Shown: positions 1 through 8,187, counted from the first letter of the stretch. The stretch: 27,918 nt of DNA from an uncultured Alistipes sp. (GCA_900544265.1 UQUQ01000028.1:1-27918); one strand, 5' to 3'. A program made the numbers and translations. Notes: generated from the sequence alone by a model not told the origin.

Positions 1-112
1 AAAAGAGGGTGCGGGCTGCGGCGCGTCCGTTACGGGGTGGCGCTAAGGCTTGATCTTGCGCGCCCCGTGCAGCGCCGTGGCTCGCACGCTCCCGGGGAAA
101 ACGACGTGCGGA

Positions 113-191
113 GGCTTTTGGTACTTTTGGCCCCAAAAGTACATAAAAAACTTTTTTCTCTGCTTTTCGATGGCGAAAAGCAGCAAAAGCC
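113..191. repeat. Structured intergenic repeat with nested inverted repeats
   Basis: An outer 8-bp inverted repeat (GGCTTTTG at 113-120, CAAAAGCC at 184-191) encloses two hairpins: 121-130 pairs perfectly with 133-142 (GTACTTTTGG, 2-nt spacer) and 160-169 pairs with 174-183 (CTGCTTTTCG, 4-nt spacer). Between them lies an A6-C-T6 tract (145-157). All arms carry variants of CTTTTGG, and the whole can fold as a three-way or four-way junction in either strand. No open reading frame here resembles a protein. It looks like an interspersed REP/BIME-like element; the copy number cannot be judged from one window. Confidence 0.6.
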
Positions 192-222
192 ACCCGACCG
201 ATTCCGATGTCGGCGTCCGAAA

Positions 223-292
223 GGCTGAAAGCGGCGTCGGGCGACTGCGCGGGTTTGCAAGCAAACCGTCCCCGCCGCTGGCGCTTTCAGCC
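223..292. repeat. Long stem-loop with nested palindrome
   Basis: GGCTGAAAGCG at 223-233 is the exact reverse complement of 282-292. The 48-nt loop contains a second perfect inverted repeat, GGTTTGC (252-258) with GCAAACC (261-267). With the element at 113-191 it makes up most of the gene-free first 536 bases. Further small hairpins occur at 381-397 and 433-447. I see no gene in 1-536. Confidence 0.5.
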
Positions 293-373
293 CTCCGTCC
301 GCTCTTTCGCCATCGGAACCAAGTCGGGGATCGCCTTGCGGGAAAAAAGAATGCCGGGGTGCATTGCCATATA

Positions 374-397
374 GAAAAAATGCCGCCAACGGCGGCA
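374..397 (-). terminator. Hairpin plus U-tract, leftward terminator-like
   Basis: TGCCGCC (381-387) pairs with GGCGGCA (391-397) across a 3-nt loop, and the A-run at 375-380 is a T6 tract immediately after the stem when read leftward. This is the form of a rho-independent terminator on the minus strand. No minus-strand gene is visible upstream of it in 400-560, so it may instead guard the left flank against transcription from promoters near 537 or be fortuitous. Confidence 0.35.
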
Positions 398-536
398 CCA
401 CGAATCCGCACTCTCGTTTGACGCGGAGAGAGAGGGTGCGGCACCCTGCTTCCGCCGCCGAAAGTCCCGTTTCATACAGTCTCCCCACCGGACAAAACAA
501 AATTCCAAACCCCGGCAGAAATTTTCCGTTGAAAAA

Positions 537-568
537 TTTGGTTTATAAAATAAACTACTTTATATTTG
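537..568 (+). promoter_or_regulatory. Bacteroidetes sigma-ABfr-type promoter
   Basis: TTTG at 537-540 is followed after exactly 20 nt by TATATTTG at 561-568, matching the Bacteroidetes -33/-7 consensus (TTTG, 19-21 nt, TAnnTTTG). The predicted start near 572-575 leaves a leader of about 36-39 nt before the first gene at 611. It is the best-matching promoter in the window. Confidence 0.8.
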
Positions 569-610
569 CATCAGAGATAAAAACCGAGCCCCGCTCACAA
601 ACCAAAAGCC

Positions 611-844
611 ATGGAGACGATACAAACTGCCCGCAACGACCGCCGCGCCCGATTCGCACGCCGCTTCGCGCGCAACGTCATTACCTATGCCGTAATCTGC
701 GGATTCCTCACACTGGTCAATGCCCTGACGTCGCCCCACTACTGGTGGGTCGCATGGGTGGCCGGAGGCTGGGGCCTTGCCCTGCTGCTGCCCCTGCTCT
801 TCCACCTGGTCGGTTGCGACGAAGAGAAAGACGAGGCCAAATAA
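611..844 (+). CDS. 2TM domain protein
   Basis: A 77-residue membrane protein. A basic N-terminus (residues 10-20, rich in Arg) is followed by a hydrophobic helix at about 23-40, a short turn with YWWVAWVAGGWG, and a second helix at about 46-66, ending in an acidic tail. The Arg-rich start, two helices and the aromatic WW...GWG turn match the 2TM family (Pfam 2TM), which in Bacteroidota often accompanies small winged-helix or LytTR-type regulators. Its biochemical role is unknown. It is first in a four-gene plus-strand run that includes such a winged-helix regulator (2104-2391). The ATG lies about 40 nt after the promoter at 537-568. Confidence 0.8.
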   Translation: METIQTARNDRRARFARRFARNVITYAVICGFLTLVNALTSPHYWWVAWVAGGWGLALLLPLLFHLVGCDEEKDEAK

Positions 845-876
845 CCCGACACGCGACACCCAATTTCCCCACCGCC

Positions 877-1296
877 ATGAAACGAATACTGACCTGTGCG
901 GCCCTGCTGCTCGGCGCGGCGGCCGCAGCCGAAAATCCGAAAGTCACGATTACGGGGCTGCGCTCCGCCCGGGGGCTCGTCCTCTGGACTCTTCAGGGTG
1001 CGGACAACACGCACCGGCAGGGCATGGAACAACCCGCCGCCGGGCAGGCGGTCATCGAGCCCGGCCCGATCCGCGCCGACTCGGCCATGCTCTACGTGCT
1101 GCACGACGAAAACGGCAACTACCGGCTCGACTGCCGCGACGACGGTACGCCGGATGAAGGGGTCGGTTCGTTCGTGATCCGCCGCGACGACCCCGCGGAG
1201 GAGATGTCTGTCGAACTCCGCTACGATTTCGGCCCGAAGGCCGCGGACGGCACTCCCCAGCAGGCCTCCGCACCGCAACCCGGCAACGGGAAATAA
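877..1296 (+). CDS. DUF2141-like exported protein
   Basis: The ATG at 877 gives a 139-residue protein with a clear signal peptide (basic start MKR, hydrophobic core ending in AAAAAE). The reading frame is open further upstream, but only this start gives a signal sequence and a sensible 32-nt gap after the previous gene. The mature part begins VTITGLRSARGLVLWTL and contains VLHDENGNYRLDCRDDGTPDEG, which resembles the DUF2141 pattern of a glycine-started beta strand followed by hDxNgNgkLDtn and PxEGxGxS. The family is periplasmic or secreted and of unknown function. The C-terminal 20 residues are Pro/Gln-rich and probably disordered. Confidence 0.7.
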   Translation: MKRILTCAALLLGAAAAAENPKVTITGLRSARGLVLWTLQGADNTHRQGMEQPAAGQAVIEPGPIRADSAMLYVLHDENGNYRLDCRDDGTPDEGVGSFVIRRDDPAEEMSVELRYDFGPKAADGTPQQASAPQPGNGK

Positions 1297-1335
1297 CCGC
1301 AAACCCAACCCGCAAATTCCAAAACGCACCGCATA

Positions 1336-1989
1336 ATGGAAGAGAGAAAACTCGACGCGCAGGAGAGCATCGAACTCATCACGCGCATGATCCGCAACAC
1401 GCGCCGGCGGCTCGAGCACAACGCCGGACGCCCGTTCCTCGTCTGGGGCTACACCACCGTGGCAATCTCGCTGTTCAACTACCTTATGCGGATCAACGGG
1501 GCCGATCCCGAATGGTCGCTGAGCTGGTTTCTGATCCCCGTGCTCGGCGTGATGCTGATGCGCCTTTTCCCCGCGAAAAAGAGCACCGAGCCCCGCACCG
1601 AGATCGACCGCATCGTCAACGCCCTGTGGCTCGTCTGCTCGCTGGCGCTCATCCCGATCTTCGTGATCTGCCTCTTCCACGGATGGCTCTACCGCACGAG
1701 CCTCTTCATGATGATCGCGCTCACGATGGCAATCGGGACGGCCGCCACGGGACTGATCGTCCGCTCGAAGGTCTACGCCGTCAGCGGGCTGTTCGGCATG
1801 GCGCTCTCGACGCTCTTCGCCTTCAACGACTTCGCAATGAAGTCGCGGTTCGCGTCGCAGGCCGTTCCGGGGCAGGAGGGCTTCCTCGCGCTGCACAACG
1901 AGATTCTGATCTTTGCGGCGATCTTCGTCGTCATGATGATCATCCCGGGGCACATCATCAACTACCAGAACCGCCGCGAAACGAAGTGA
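1336..1989 (+). CDS. Six-helix inner-membrane protein, unknown function
   Basis: A 217-residue protein with a charged cytoplasmic N-terminus (about 1-30, two Arg-rich turns) and six predicted membrane helices near 32-52, 59-78, 93-113, 118-141, 145-164 and 188-210. I do not recognise catalytic residues. Comparable proteins in Bacteroidota are encoded immediately before a small winged-helix regulator, the arrangement here (2104). The gene starts 39 nt after the DUF2141-like gene, so the four genes probably form one transcript. A sensor, transporter fragment or membrane-stress function would all be guesses. Confidence 0.75.
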   Translation: MEERKLDAQESIELITRMIRNTRRRLEHNAGRPFLVWGYTTVAISLFNYLMRINGADPEWSLSWFLIPVLGVMLMRLFPAKKSTEPRTEIDRIVNALWLVCSLALIPIFVICLFHGWLYRTSLFMMIALTMAIGTAATGLIVRSKVYAVSGLFGMALSTLFAFNDFAMKSRFASQAVPGQEGFLALHNEILIFAAIFVVMMIIPGHIINYQNRRETK

Positions 1990-2103
1990 CCATGCAGACC
2001 GCACGCCATACGGGTTCCCCGTCGGAACCCCGACAAACCCGCCTCGCCGCCCGAAGTCCGCATCCCGAGCCGGACGCCGCTGCGAAGGCAAAACCCCACC
2101 GCC

Positions 2104-2391
2104 ATGTTCAGGGAGCTTAATCCGTTGCTGCACTCGGAGCTGCGGCTGGCCGTAATGTCGATCCTCATCGGGGTCGAAAGCGCCGACTTCGTCTTCATCC
2201 GTCAGCAGACCGGCGCCACGGCCGGCAACCTCTCCGTGCAGCTGGACAAGCTGTCCCGGGCGGGCTACATCACCGTGGAAAAGACCTTCCGGGGCAAGAT
2301 GCCCTGCACGGTCTGCCGCATCACCGATGCGGGGCGCGACGCCTTTGCGGAGTATGTCGAGGCGCTGCAAAGCTACATCCGGCCGAAGTAA
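2104..2391 (+). CDS. Winged-helix transcriptional regulator (HTH_34-like)
   Basis: A 95-residue DNA-binding protein. The pattern LNPLLHSELRLAVMSILI, then a helix pair ending in TGATAGNLSVQLDKLSRAGY, then the wing ITVEKTF...TVCRITDAGRDAFAEYVEAL, matches the single-domain winged-helix family (Pfam HTH_34, MarR/ArsR-like) that is just this size. Residues 42-58 would be the recognition helix. It follows the membrane protein gene after 114 nt that hold no other ORF of note. By analogy with such pairs it probably represses its own operon; the target site is not identifiable here. Confidence 0.85.
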   Translation: MFRELNPLLHSELRLAVMSILIGVESADFVFIRQQTGATAGNLSVQLDKLSRAGYITVEKTFRGKMPCTVCRITDAGRDAFAEYVEALQSYIRPK

Positions 2392-2444
2392 GGCCGCCGC
2401 GCGCCCGACACGCACAGGCCCAGCCAGCGAACACACGGGGCGGG

Positions 2445-2622
2445 GCCGCACGGATCGCGCGCGGAACGGAAGGGTCGCGAAAACCGTGCTCGGAGCCGAA
2501 AGAGGCCGCACGAATCGCGTACGGAACGGAAGGGCCGCAGAGACGCACGCGGAGCGGAAGGAGCCGCACGGATCGCCCCGAAGGGGCCGCGAGGGGCTTG
2601 AAGGGCCCGGAAACGCACGGAA
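2445..2622. repeat. Imperfect ~60-bp tandem repeat, three units
   Basis: The phrase GCCGCACGRATCGC recurs at 2445, 2505 and 2563, spacing 60 and 58 nt. The first two units also share CGGAACGGAAGGGYCGC and end in GGAGCSGAA before the next unit; the third diverges after about 16 nt. The period is near a multiple of three, yet no frame has a start codon, stop context or composition of a real protein, and the tract sits between two convergent genes. I treat it as non-coding repeat or decayed sequence. Confidence 0.6.
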
Positions 2623-2648
2623 GGGCCCCGCGGGAGGTGCGCCGCACG

Positions 2649-2694
2649 GAAAAATTCGGGCCGGGGTGTATCACACGATACATCCCGGCCCGAA
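2649..2694 (-). terminator. Strong rho-independent terminator of the AsmA gene
   Basis: 2655-2672 pairs with 2677-2694 over 18 bp with a single G-T wobble and a 4-nt loop (ACAC). Read on the minus strand, the stem is followed at once by a T-run (A5 at 2650-2654 on the plus strand). It lies about 37 nt beyond the stop codon of the minus-strand gene at 2731, as expected of its terminator, and may also stop plus-strand transcription from the operon ending at 2391. Confidence 0.85.
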
Positions 2695-2730
2695 CTGTCG
2701 CAAGGGAAGCTCCGGAAAGGGAGCTCCGGA

Positions 2731-5433
2731 CTACTGCTGCGCGCCGGATTCCGCCTCCTGCGTGAGTTTCTGAATCTGCTTCTCGGCCTCCTCCAGAAGT
2801 GCCTTGGACTGCTTTTTCGCCTCATCCACCAGGGCGTCGCCGGCCGCTTCGGCCGCGATCTTCGCCAGCGCCCCCTTCTTGGCCGCGGCATCGACGAGCT
2901 TCTGTCGCTGCGTCTCGGCCGCCTCGACGAGCTTTTCGCCCGCCCGCTGCGCCTCCTCGCGCAGGGCGGCTGCCCGCGTCTGCGTATCGTCCGAGAGCAG
3001 GCCGCCGCGGCCGCCCGTCAGGTTGTCTATCTGTTCCGAGACAACATTCGAGACCACCTGCTCGACCGTCTCCTGCACGCCCAGCGTGATCTTCGGCGAG
3101 GTGAACGTGCCGCCGATACCGACGTTGACCGCCCCCAGCACGCCGCCCACACCGGCCGGAAGGGTCACCTTCGCCGTGTAGTCGATCGTCCGATCGAGCC
3201 CCGTGGTGCCCGACATGTTGACATTCACGTCACCCATCTTCAGGTCGAAGGGCTCCGTGGTGACGCGCCCGTCCTTGATCGAGAAGCGGATCTTCAGATC
3301 GCGCGCCTCGATGCGGCGCAGCTTGTCGTTCTTCAGCAGGTCGGCCAGCTTGTCGAAGACCTCGACCCCCTCCACGCTGACATTCTCGGAGCTGATCTCG
3401 CCCTGCGCCGTCAGCGACATGAGGTCGGGCGACATCGCGGCATCGAGCGTCGTCCGCATGTCGATCGAGAGCGAATAGTCGCCGCTCGCCTTCTCGAAGA
3501 TCGGCGCCAGCTGACGCACCGCCTCGATCTCCTCAAAGGTCCGGGGGAAGGAGGCCTTCGCGATCGAGGCCGCAAGCGAGAGGGTCGGATGCGCGGGATC
3601 GGCCGCCGTGGAGTAGCGTCCCGAGGCCGATGCCTTGCCGCCGAAGAGCTGCAGCCCCAGCCGGTCGAGCGACAGCGTGCCGCCGGCCACGGACATCTCA
3701 CCCGCAATATCCGTAATGACCATCTTCTCGAAGAGCACCTTCTTCAGCTCGGCATTGAGCGAGAGATTCAGATTCTTCGGCACAACGATGGCCTGCGCGG
3801 GCGCCGCGGCGGCCTCTTCGGCCGGCTTCTCCGCATCGGCGGACTCCGCTTCGGCGTCGGCGGGAACAGCCGCCCGGATTTCGTTCAGATCGAGCAGGTC
3901 GGACTTCACGTAAAGGCGGCCCGCAAGCTGCTCGCCGCGCATCAGGTAGCCCAGGTAGCCCGTCAGCTGTCCGGTGGCCGACAGATCGCTGCCGCCCACC
4001 TTGACACCGAATTCACCCAGGGTCATGGCCTGCGGCGAGATCGTGGCGGCAGCCCGCCGGATAAAGACCTCGGGCAGCTGCGGCACGTGCAGTCCGAGCT
4101 GCTCGACGACGAGCGATCCCGACGCCGAGATGCGCTCGTAGCGTCCGCTTTCGACGTCGGACATGCGTCCCGAGAGTTTCAGCGACGCCGCGATGCGGCC
4201 CGCCAGATCGATCCCCTTCTCCAGCGGATAGACCTCGCGGATGGCCCCCAGATCGACCCGTCCGGAGAGCGTCGCCCGGAACGTGGGGTCGCTCATGAGG
4301 TTCGTGGCGTAGCCCGTGGCCGAGAGGGAGTTGCCGGCCATCTTCAGGCCGAATTCCGAGATCTCGACCTCGGTCTTGTCCAGCTCGCCGCCCGCATTGG
4401 AGACCTTGGCCGCGATGTTGATGTCCGTCACGGCCTTCGGCAGCGAGGAGTACTGGAAGCTGCCGTTGTGCACCTCGGTCTTCAGCTCGAAGGCCGGGAG
4501 CTGCGCCCCGTGCATCTGGCCGCGCGCCCAGAGCTCCATCGAAAGCTCGCCCGACGCCGCCAGACTGCGGAATTCATGCTTGTAGAAGGCCGGGATGAGC
4601 GAGAGCAGGTCCTTGAAGCGGACCTCGCTGCATCCGGCACTGACGTCCATCGCCAGCGCATCGCCGACCTGCTGCACCCAGCCGTCGAGACGCATCTCGA
4701 TGGCATTCAGCCGCAGCGTGTTGCGCGAGAAGGTGAAGCGCCCCTCGGCCAGATCGGCATCGATCTCGGCATCGAGGGCCAGTTCGGCGTCGTGCAGCAG
4801 CGGCACCCCGCCCTGCGTGAAGTCAACGCCCCCGGCCAGCAGGTCGAGATCGAGCTGCGTGCTTTCGGCCGACATGTCGCCCGAAAGACGCAGCGAGAGG
4901 GGTGCCGTCCGCAGCTCCATGCCCGTCGAGTCGTCCTCGTAGCGGATGACGGCATCCGTCAGGCGGAAGTCACGCACCGAAAGGCGGAACGACGACGGGG
5001 CGGACTCCTCCGCGGCGGTCGTGTCGGCCGGCTCCGAAGGCTTCATCACATCCCAGTTGACCGCACCGTCGGCCAGCTTGTGCGCATGCAGGGCGGGCGA
5101 GGCGAGGATGATCTTGCGCACCTCGAAGCCCTCGTCGCCCACGAGCGACATGAGGTTCACGACAACCGTAATGCGCCGGGCCGCAACGATCGTGTCGCCC
5201 TCGAAACGGTCCGTCCCGACGAGCGTCAGCCCCTTGAGGTTCAGCGACGCATTGGGAAAGTTGCGCAGCAGGCTGATGTCCAGCTTCTCGAAGTCGAGCC
5301 GCGCCGCCAGCATCGCATTGGCCTCGCGCTTGACGATGTCGCCGATCTTGCCGCGCAGCAGCAGTGGCGTGACGATCGCCACCACCAGCACCACGGCCAC
5401 CACCGTTGCCGTAATTTTCAGAAATCTCTTCAT
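2731..5433 (-). CDS. AsmA family protein with C-terminal coiled coil
   Basis: A 900-residue protein anchored by one N-terminal helix (about 6-26), with a long periplasmic region of repeated beta-strand units typical of AsmA/TamB/VPS13-like bridge proteins (phrases such as LSLRLSGDMSAES, LSATGYATNL, LSLDRLGLQLFGGKASASG). The C-terminal AsmA_2-like part (around 690-800) contains DLKIRFSIKDGRVTTEPFDL and the closing TIDYTAKVTLPAG. The last 80 residues are a charged Ala/Glu/Lys-rich coiled coil, longer than usual. Family members are linked to lipid traffic and outer-membrane homeostasis. The start ATG overlaps the stop of the GNAT gene (ATGA, 5430-5433), with a purine-rich AGAGAG stretch before it. 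Confidence 0.9.
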   Translation of the reverse strand: MKRFLKITATVVAVVLVVAIVTPLLLRGKIGDIVKREANAMLAARLDFEKLDISLLRNFPNASLNLKGLTLVGTDRFEGDTIVAARRITVVVNLMSLVGDEGFEVRKIILASPALHAHKLADGAVNWDVMKPSEPADTTAAEESAPSSFRLSVRDFRLTDAVIRYEDDSTGMELRTAPLSLRLSGDMSAESTQLDLDLLAGGVDFTQGGVPLLHDAELALDAEIDADLAEGRFTFSRNTLRLNAIEMRLDGWVQQVGDALAMDVSAGCSEVRFKDLLSLIPAFYKHEFRSLAASGELSMELWARGQMHGAQLPAFELKTEVHNGSFQYSSLPKAVTDINIAAKVSNAGGELDKTEVEISEFGLKMAGNSLSATGYATNLMSDPTFRATLSGRVDLGAIREVYPLEKGIDLAGRIAASLKLSGRMSDVESGRYERISASGSLVVEQLGLHVPQLPEVFIRRAAATISPQAMTLGEFGVKVGGSDLSATGQLTGYLGYLMRGEQLAGRLYVKSDLLDLNEIRAAVPADAEAESADAEKPAEEAAAAPAQAIVVPKNLNLSLNAELKKVLFEKMVITDIAGEMSVAGGTLSLDRLGLQLFGGKASASGRYSTAADPAHPTLSLAASIAKASFPRTFEEIEAVRQLAPIFEKASGDYSLSIDMRTTLDAAMSPDLMSLTAQGEISSENVSVEGVEVFDKLADLLKNDKLRRIEARDLKIRFSIKDGRVTTEPFDLKMGDVNVNMSGTTGLDRTIDYTAKVTLPAGVGGVLGAVNVGIGGTFTSPKITLGVQETVEQVVSNVVSEQIDNLTGGRGGLLSDDTQTRAAALREEAQRAGEKLVEAAETQRQKLVDAAAKKGALAKIAAEAAGDALVDEAKKQSKALLEEAEKQIQKLTQEAESGAQQ

Positions 5434-5870
5434 ATTTTCTCTCTTTTAAGGGTGAAGACCGAGGTCTCCGCCTCCACGAATCCCACTTTCCGATACAGAC
5501 TCCGGGCCGCCGTGCGGGCCGCCGACGAGGTGAGCATCACGCAGTCGGCCTCTTCCCGGCGCGCCCGTTCGAGCGCCGCACGCACCAGCGCCTCGCCCGC
5601 GCCGCTTCCGCGCGCCGCGGCATCGACGACCACATCCTCGATCCACGCCTTGCGGCCCGAGGGGGCGTCGTACCACGCCAGGGTCAGCATTCCGACGATG
5701 CGGCCGTCCTGCCGCGCAACGAGCAGCGCCGCCGCGGGCGACGCGCAGAGCCGCCGCAGCAGCCCGGCGGAGGGTGCGCCCAGGTGCGCGGAGAGCTGCG
5801 GCATGAGCCGCGCGACCGCCTCGCACAGCGAGGGCGTGATCGCGATCTGTTCTTCCACGGTCGTTTCCAT
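5430..5870 (-). CDS. GNAT family N-acetyltransferase
   Basis: A 146-residue acetyl-CoA-dependent acetyltransferase of standard single-domain size. Strand beta4 (RIVGMLTLAWYDAPSG) leads to VVVDAAARGSGAGEALVRAA, with the RGSGAG acetyl-CoA pyrophosphate loop, then a helix and DCVMLTSSAART, and the family's RSLYRKVGFVEAE near the end. Substrate unknown. The frame is open further upstream, with an ATG at 5894, but that codon abuts the -7 element at 5897-5904 and would lie upstream of the transcription start, so the ATG at 5870 is preferred. It is translationally coupled to the AsmA gene. Confidence 0.88.
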   Translation of the reverse strand: METTVEEQIAITPSLCEAVARLMPQLSAHLGAPSAGLLRRLCASPAAALLVARQDGRIVGMLTLAWYDAPSGRKAWIEDVVVDAAARGSGAGEALVRAALERARREEADCVMLTSSAARTAARSLYRKVGFVEAETSVFTLKREKI

Positions 5871-5896
5871 CGCTTTCAGGTGCCTGCAATCCATCG

Positions 5897-5904
5897 CAAA
5901 GATA
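5897..5904 (-). promoter_or_regulatory. -7 promoter element for the GNAT-AsmA operon
   Basis: The minus strand reads TATCTTTG here, a full match to TAnnTTTG. No convincing -33 TTTG is seen 19-21 nt upstream. Transcription would begin near 5891-5893, about 20 nt before the preferred GNAT start. It lies back to back with the riboswitch promoter at 5957. Confidence 0.6.
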
Positions 5905-5956
5905 ATCTTTTTGGCGGAATTGCATGCACGAACGCGGCAATCTCGCAAAAAAAGGT

Positions 5957-5964
5957 TAATTTTG
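5957..5964 (+). promoter_or_regulatory. -7 promoter element for the B12 uptake operon
   Basis: TAATTTTG matches TAnnTTTG and ends about 10 nt before the first conserved bases of the cobalamin riboswitch, so transcription would start right at the aptamer. The -33 region is not recognisable. Confidence 0.6.
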
Positions 5965-5973
5965 CCCCGCGCA

Positions 5974-6142
5974 AGGTTCCGCAACGACGGCTTCCGCCGT
6001 CGGGATCAAAAGGGAATGCCGTGCGAATCGGCAACAGTTCCCGCTGCTGTGAGTTACACCCTGCGTTCCGGCATCTCGGCCACTGTCCCCGCACGGGAAC
6101 GGGAAGGCGCCGGAACGGTAACGAGTCAGAAGACCTGCCTAC
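5974..6142 (+). ncRNA. Cobalamin riboswitch upstream of the B12 uptake operon
   Basis: Conserved blocks of the cobalamin (AdoCbl-type) aptamer appear in order: AGGTTCC at 5974, GGGATCAAAAGGGAA at 6002-6016, the GTGCGAATCGGCAACAG segment after 6021, GCTGCTGTGAG at 6043-6053, the B12 box GCCACTG at 6079-6085, GGGAAGGCGCC, and the closing GAGTCAGAAGACCTGCC at 6123-6139. It lies 118 nt ahead of the BtuG-like gene. In known cases cobalamin binding turns the downstream uptake genes off; no clear terminator follows here, so translational control is more likely than attenuation. Confidence 0.96.
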
Positions 6143-6259
6143 GGCGCCACGAAACGCAACGCAACCCTGCGGAGAATGGGGTGACGCGCCCGCCGACGAG
6201 AACCGGCTCCGGTCACGTGCTCCCCGCTCCCCGCACCGAAACTGCCGAAACAACCCGCG

Positions 6260-7294
6260 ATGAGACGCTGGAGAGATATTGCCGCCTGCTGTGCGGCCGC
6301 GGCACTGACCGCGGCCTGCATGGACCACGGACCGCTCGACGAGGAAGCCTTCGCCACCTCGGGCCGCGGCGTCTTCATCACCTGCGAGGGCAACTTCACC
6401 TGGGACAACGCCTCGCTCTCGTACTACGACCCTGCGACGCGGCAGCTCGAAAACGAGGTCTTCATCCGCGCCAACGGCATGAAGCTCGGCGACGTGGCCC
6501 AGTCGATGAGCCTGCACGACGGCCGCGCCTACGTCGTGGTCAACAACTCGGGCGCGGTCTACGAGATCGACCCGGCGACGTTCCGCCTGAAGGGGATCAT
6601 CGAGGGGGTCGTCTCGCCCCGCTACCTGCTCTTCCCGAACGACACGACGCTCTACGTCACGGACCTCTACGATCCGCGCATCACCGTCGTCGACTCCCGC
6701 ACGAACCGCATCCGGGGCCACATTCAGACCAACGGTCACAAGTCGACCGAGCAGATGGTGCAGTGGGGCGACGAGGTCTTCGTCAACTGCTGGTCCTACG
6801 ACAACAAGCTGCTGGTCATCGACACCCGCACCGAACGGCTCGTCGACTCGATCAGCGTGGGACGCCAGCCCTCGTCGCTGGTCATCGACCGCAGCGGCCG
6901 GCTCTGGACCCTGACCGACGGGCTGAACGAGCCGGCGATCCTCTACCGCATCGACGCCGCGACGCGGCGCATCGAGCGGACGTTCGACTTCCCGGCGGGC
7001 GACCACCCGGCGCGCCTGGCCCTCAACGGGCGGCGCGACACGCTCTACTTCATCAACGGCGGCGTATGGCACATGCGCATCGACGACGAGCGGCTGCCCG
7101 ACGTCCCGTTCCTGCCCTACGCCGGGACGATCTACTACGGGCTGGGGATCGACCCCGCGACGTCGGAGGTCTACGTCGCCGACGCCATCGACTACGTGCA
7201 GCACGGCGTCGTCTACCGTTTCACGCCGCAGGGCCGGGCCATCGACACGCTGCGCGTGGGCATCGTACCCGGATCGTTCTGCTTCAAACCGTAA
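6260..7294 (+). CDS. btuG: BtuG-like surface beta-propeller lipoprotein, B12 capture
   Basis: A 344-residue lipoprotein with signal peptide and lipobox LTAAC (Cys20). The rest consists of repeated propeller blades of the YncE/DUF5074 type, each with a strand ending in a short D-x-x-T turn: YVVVNNSGAVYEIDPAT, LYVTDLYDPRITVVDSRT, VFVNCWSYDNKLLVIDTRT, LWTLTDGLNEPAILYRIDAAT, VYVADAIDYVQ. In Bacteroides, BtuG proteins of this type sit on the cell surface over BtuB and bind cobalamin very tightly. Assignment rests on fold-type repeats plus position directly behind a cobalamin riboswitch and ahead of btuB. Direct B12 binding by this copy is inferred. Confidence 0.87.
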   Translation: MRRWRDIAACCAAAALTAACMDHGPLDEEAFATSGRGVFITCEGNFTWDNASLSYYDPATRQLENEVFIRANGMKLGDVAQSMSLHDGRAYVVVNNSGAVYEIDPATFRLKGIIEGVVSPRYLLFPNDTTLYVTDLYDPRITVVDSRTNRIRGHIQTNGHKSTEQMVQWGDEVFVNCWSYDNKLLVIDTRTERLVDSISVGRQPSSLVIDRSGRLWTLTDGLNEPAILYRIDAATRRIERTFDFPAGDHPARLALNGRRDTLYFINGGVWHMRIDDERLPDVPFLPYAGTIYYGLGIDPATSEVYVADAIDYVQHGVVYRFTPQGRAIDTLRVGIVPGSFCFKP

Positions 7295-7308
7295 AATACC
7301 GTCAAGCC

Positions 7309-8187
7309 ATGAAAAGATATGCACTGCTGATCCTCGCCGCGGCGGCCGCCGCCTGCAATTCGAGCGAGGAGTTCGTCTCCGCCCGCGTCTCGCAGGCTGC
7401 GGACCGCATCGTCGAATACACCCCCGCGCCGGGGCAGTTCATCAACGAACCCCAGAGCGGATTCACGGACGTGACGACCCCCGAAGCGGCGTGCGCCTAT
7501 GCCGAGCAGCGGATCGCCCAGGGGGCCTACGTCTCGCTGGGCGGCTGGGGCGGCACGCTCGTGGCCCGCTTCGACGAGCCCGTCCCGGCGGGCAATGACT
7601 ACGAGCTGTGGGTCCGCGGCAACACCTTCGACGGGTCGTCCGAGCCGGGCATCGTCTACGTCATGCAGGACACGAACGGCGACGGGCTGCCGAACGACAC
7701 GTGGTACGAGCTCAAGGGGAGCGAATACGACCGTTCGGACACCGGCTACGAGATCACCTACCTGCGTCCGGAGCAGCCCGGCACCGACATTGCCTGGCGC
7801 GACAACCGCGGCGGCGAAGGGGTCGTCGCCCGCAACGGGCACCACACGCAGGAGAGCTACTTCCCGGCCTGGGTCGAGGGCGACGCCCTGACCATCCGCG
7901 GCACGCTGCTCCCGAGCAACATCACGGAGACCGACGACGGCCGCTACGTCATGGTCTCCTTCGGCTGGGGATACGCCGACAACGCATCGAGCCGCGACCT
8001 GATCGGCGGCGTCAACTGCCTGCGCATCGCCAATGCCGTGACGGCCGACGGGGAGCCGGCCAACCTCACGCAGGTGGACTTCATCAAGGTGCAGACAGGC
8101 GTGAACGACGCCCGGCCGCTCATCGGCGAGATCTCGACCGAGGTGTGCGGCATTGGCTGCTTCCGCACCGTCACCCGCAAAGAGTAA
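7309..8187 (+). CDS. Surface lipoprotein of the B12 operon, possibly BtuH-like
   Basis: A 292-residue lipoprotein: short signal peptide ending AAAAAC (Cys16), then NSSEE, which fits the Bacteroidota surface-export signal of acidic residues just after the lipidated cysteine. The core has a dense conserved-looking segment, VSLGGWGGTLVARF, YELWVRGNTFDGSSEPGIVY, VMQDTNGDGLPNDTWYELKG, and later YFPAWV and LLPSNITETDDGRY, suggesting a beta-rich carbohydrate- or ligand-binding-like domain. The DTNGDGLPND loop could hold calcium. It starts 14 nt after btuG and ends 8 nt before btuB. Additional B12-binding surface lipoproteins (BtuH) are known from such loci in Bacteroides; I cannot confirm homology by eye. 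Confidence 0.8.
   Translation: MKRYALLILAAAAAACNSSEEFVSARVSQAADRIVEYTPAPGQFINEPQSGFTDVTTPEAACAYAEQRIAQGAYVSLGGWGGTLVARFDEPVPAGNDYELWVRGNTFDGSSEPGIVYVMQDTNGDGLPNDTWYELKGSEYDRSDTGYEITYLRPEQPGTDIAWRDNRGGEGVVARNGHHTQESYFPAWVEGDALTIRGTLLPSNITETDDGRYVMVSFGWGYADNASSRDLIGGVNCLRIANAVTADGEPANLTQVDFIKVQTGVNDARPLIGEISTEVCGIGCFRTVTRKE

Noticed and set aside
5871..5984. Longer GNAT start (extra 38 residues)
   Set aside because: The extension covers the -7 element and predicted transcription start; the shorter protein matches normal domain length.
3589..8187. Very long plus-strand ORF (over 1500 codons) across the AsmA, GNAT and riboswitch region
   Set aside because: Only its last part (from 7309) is a real gene. 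The rest is antisense to well-supported genes; GC-rich codon bias leaves the opposite frame open.
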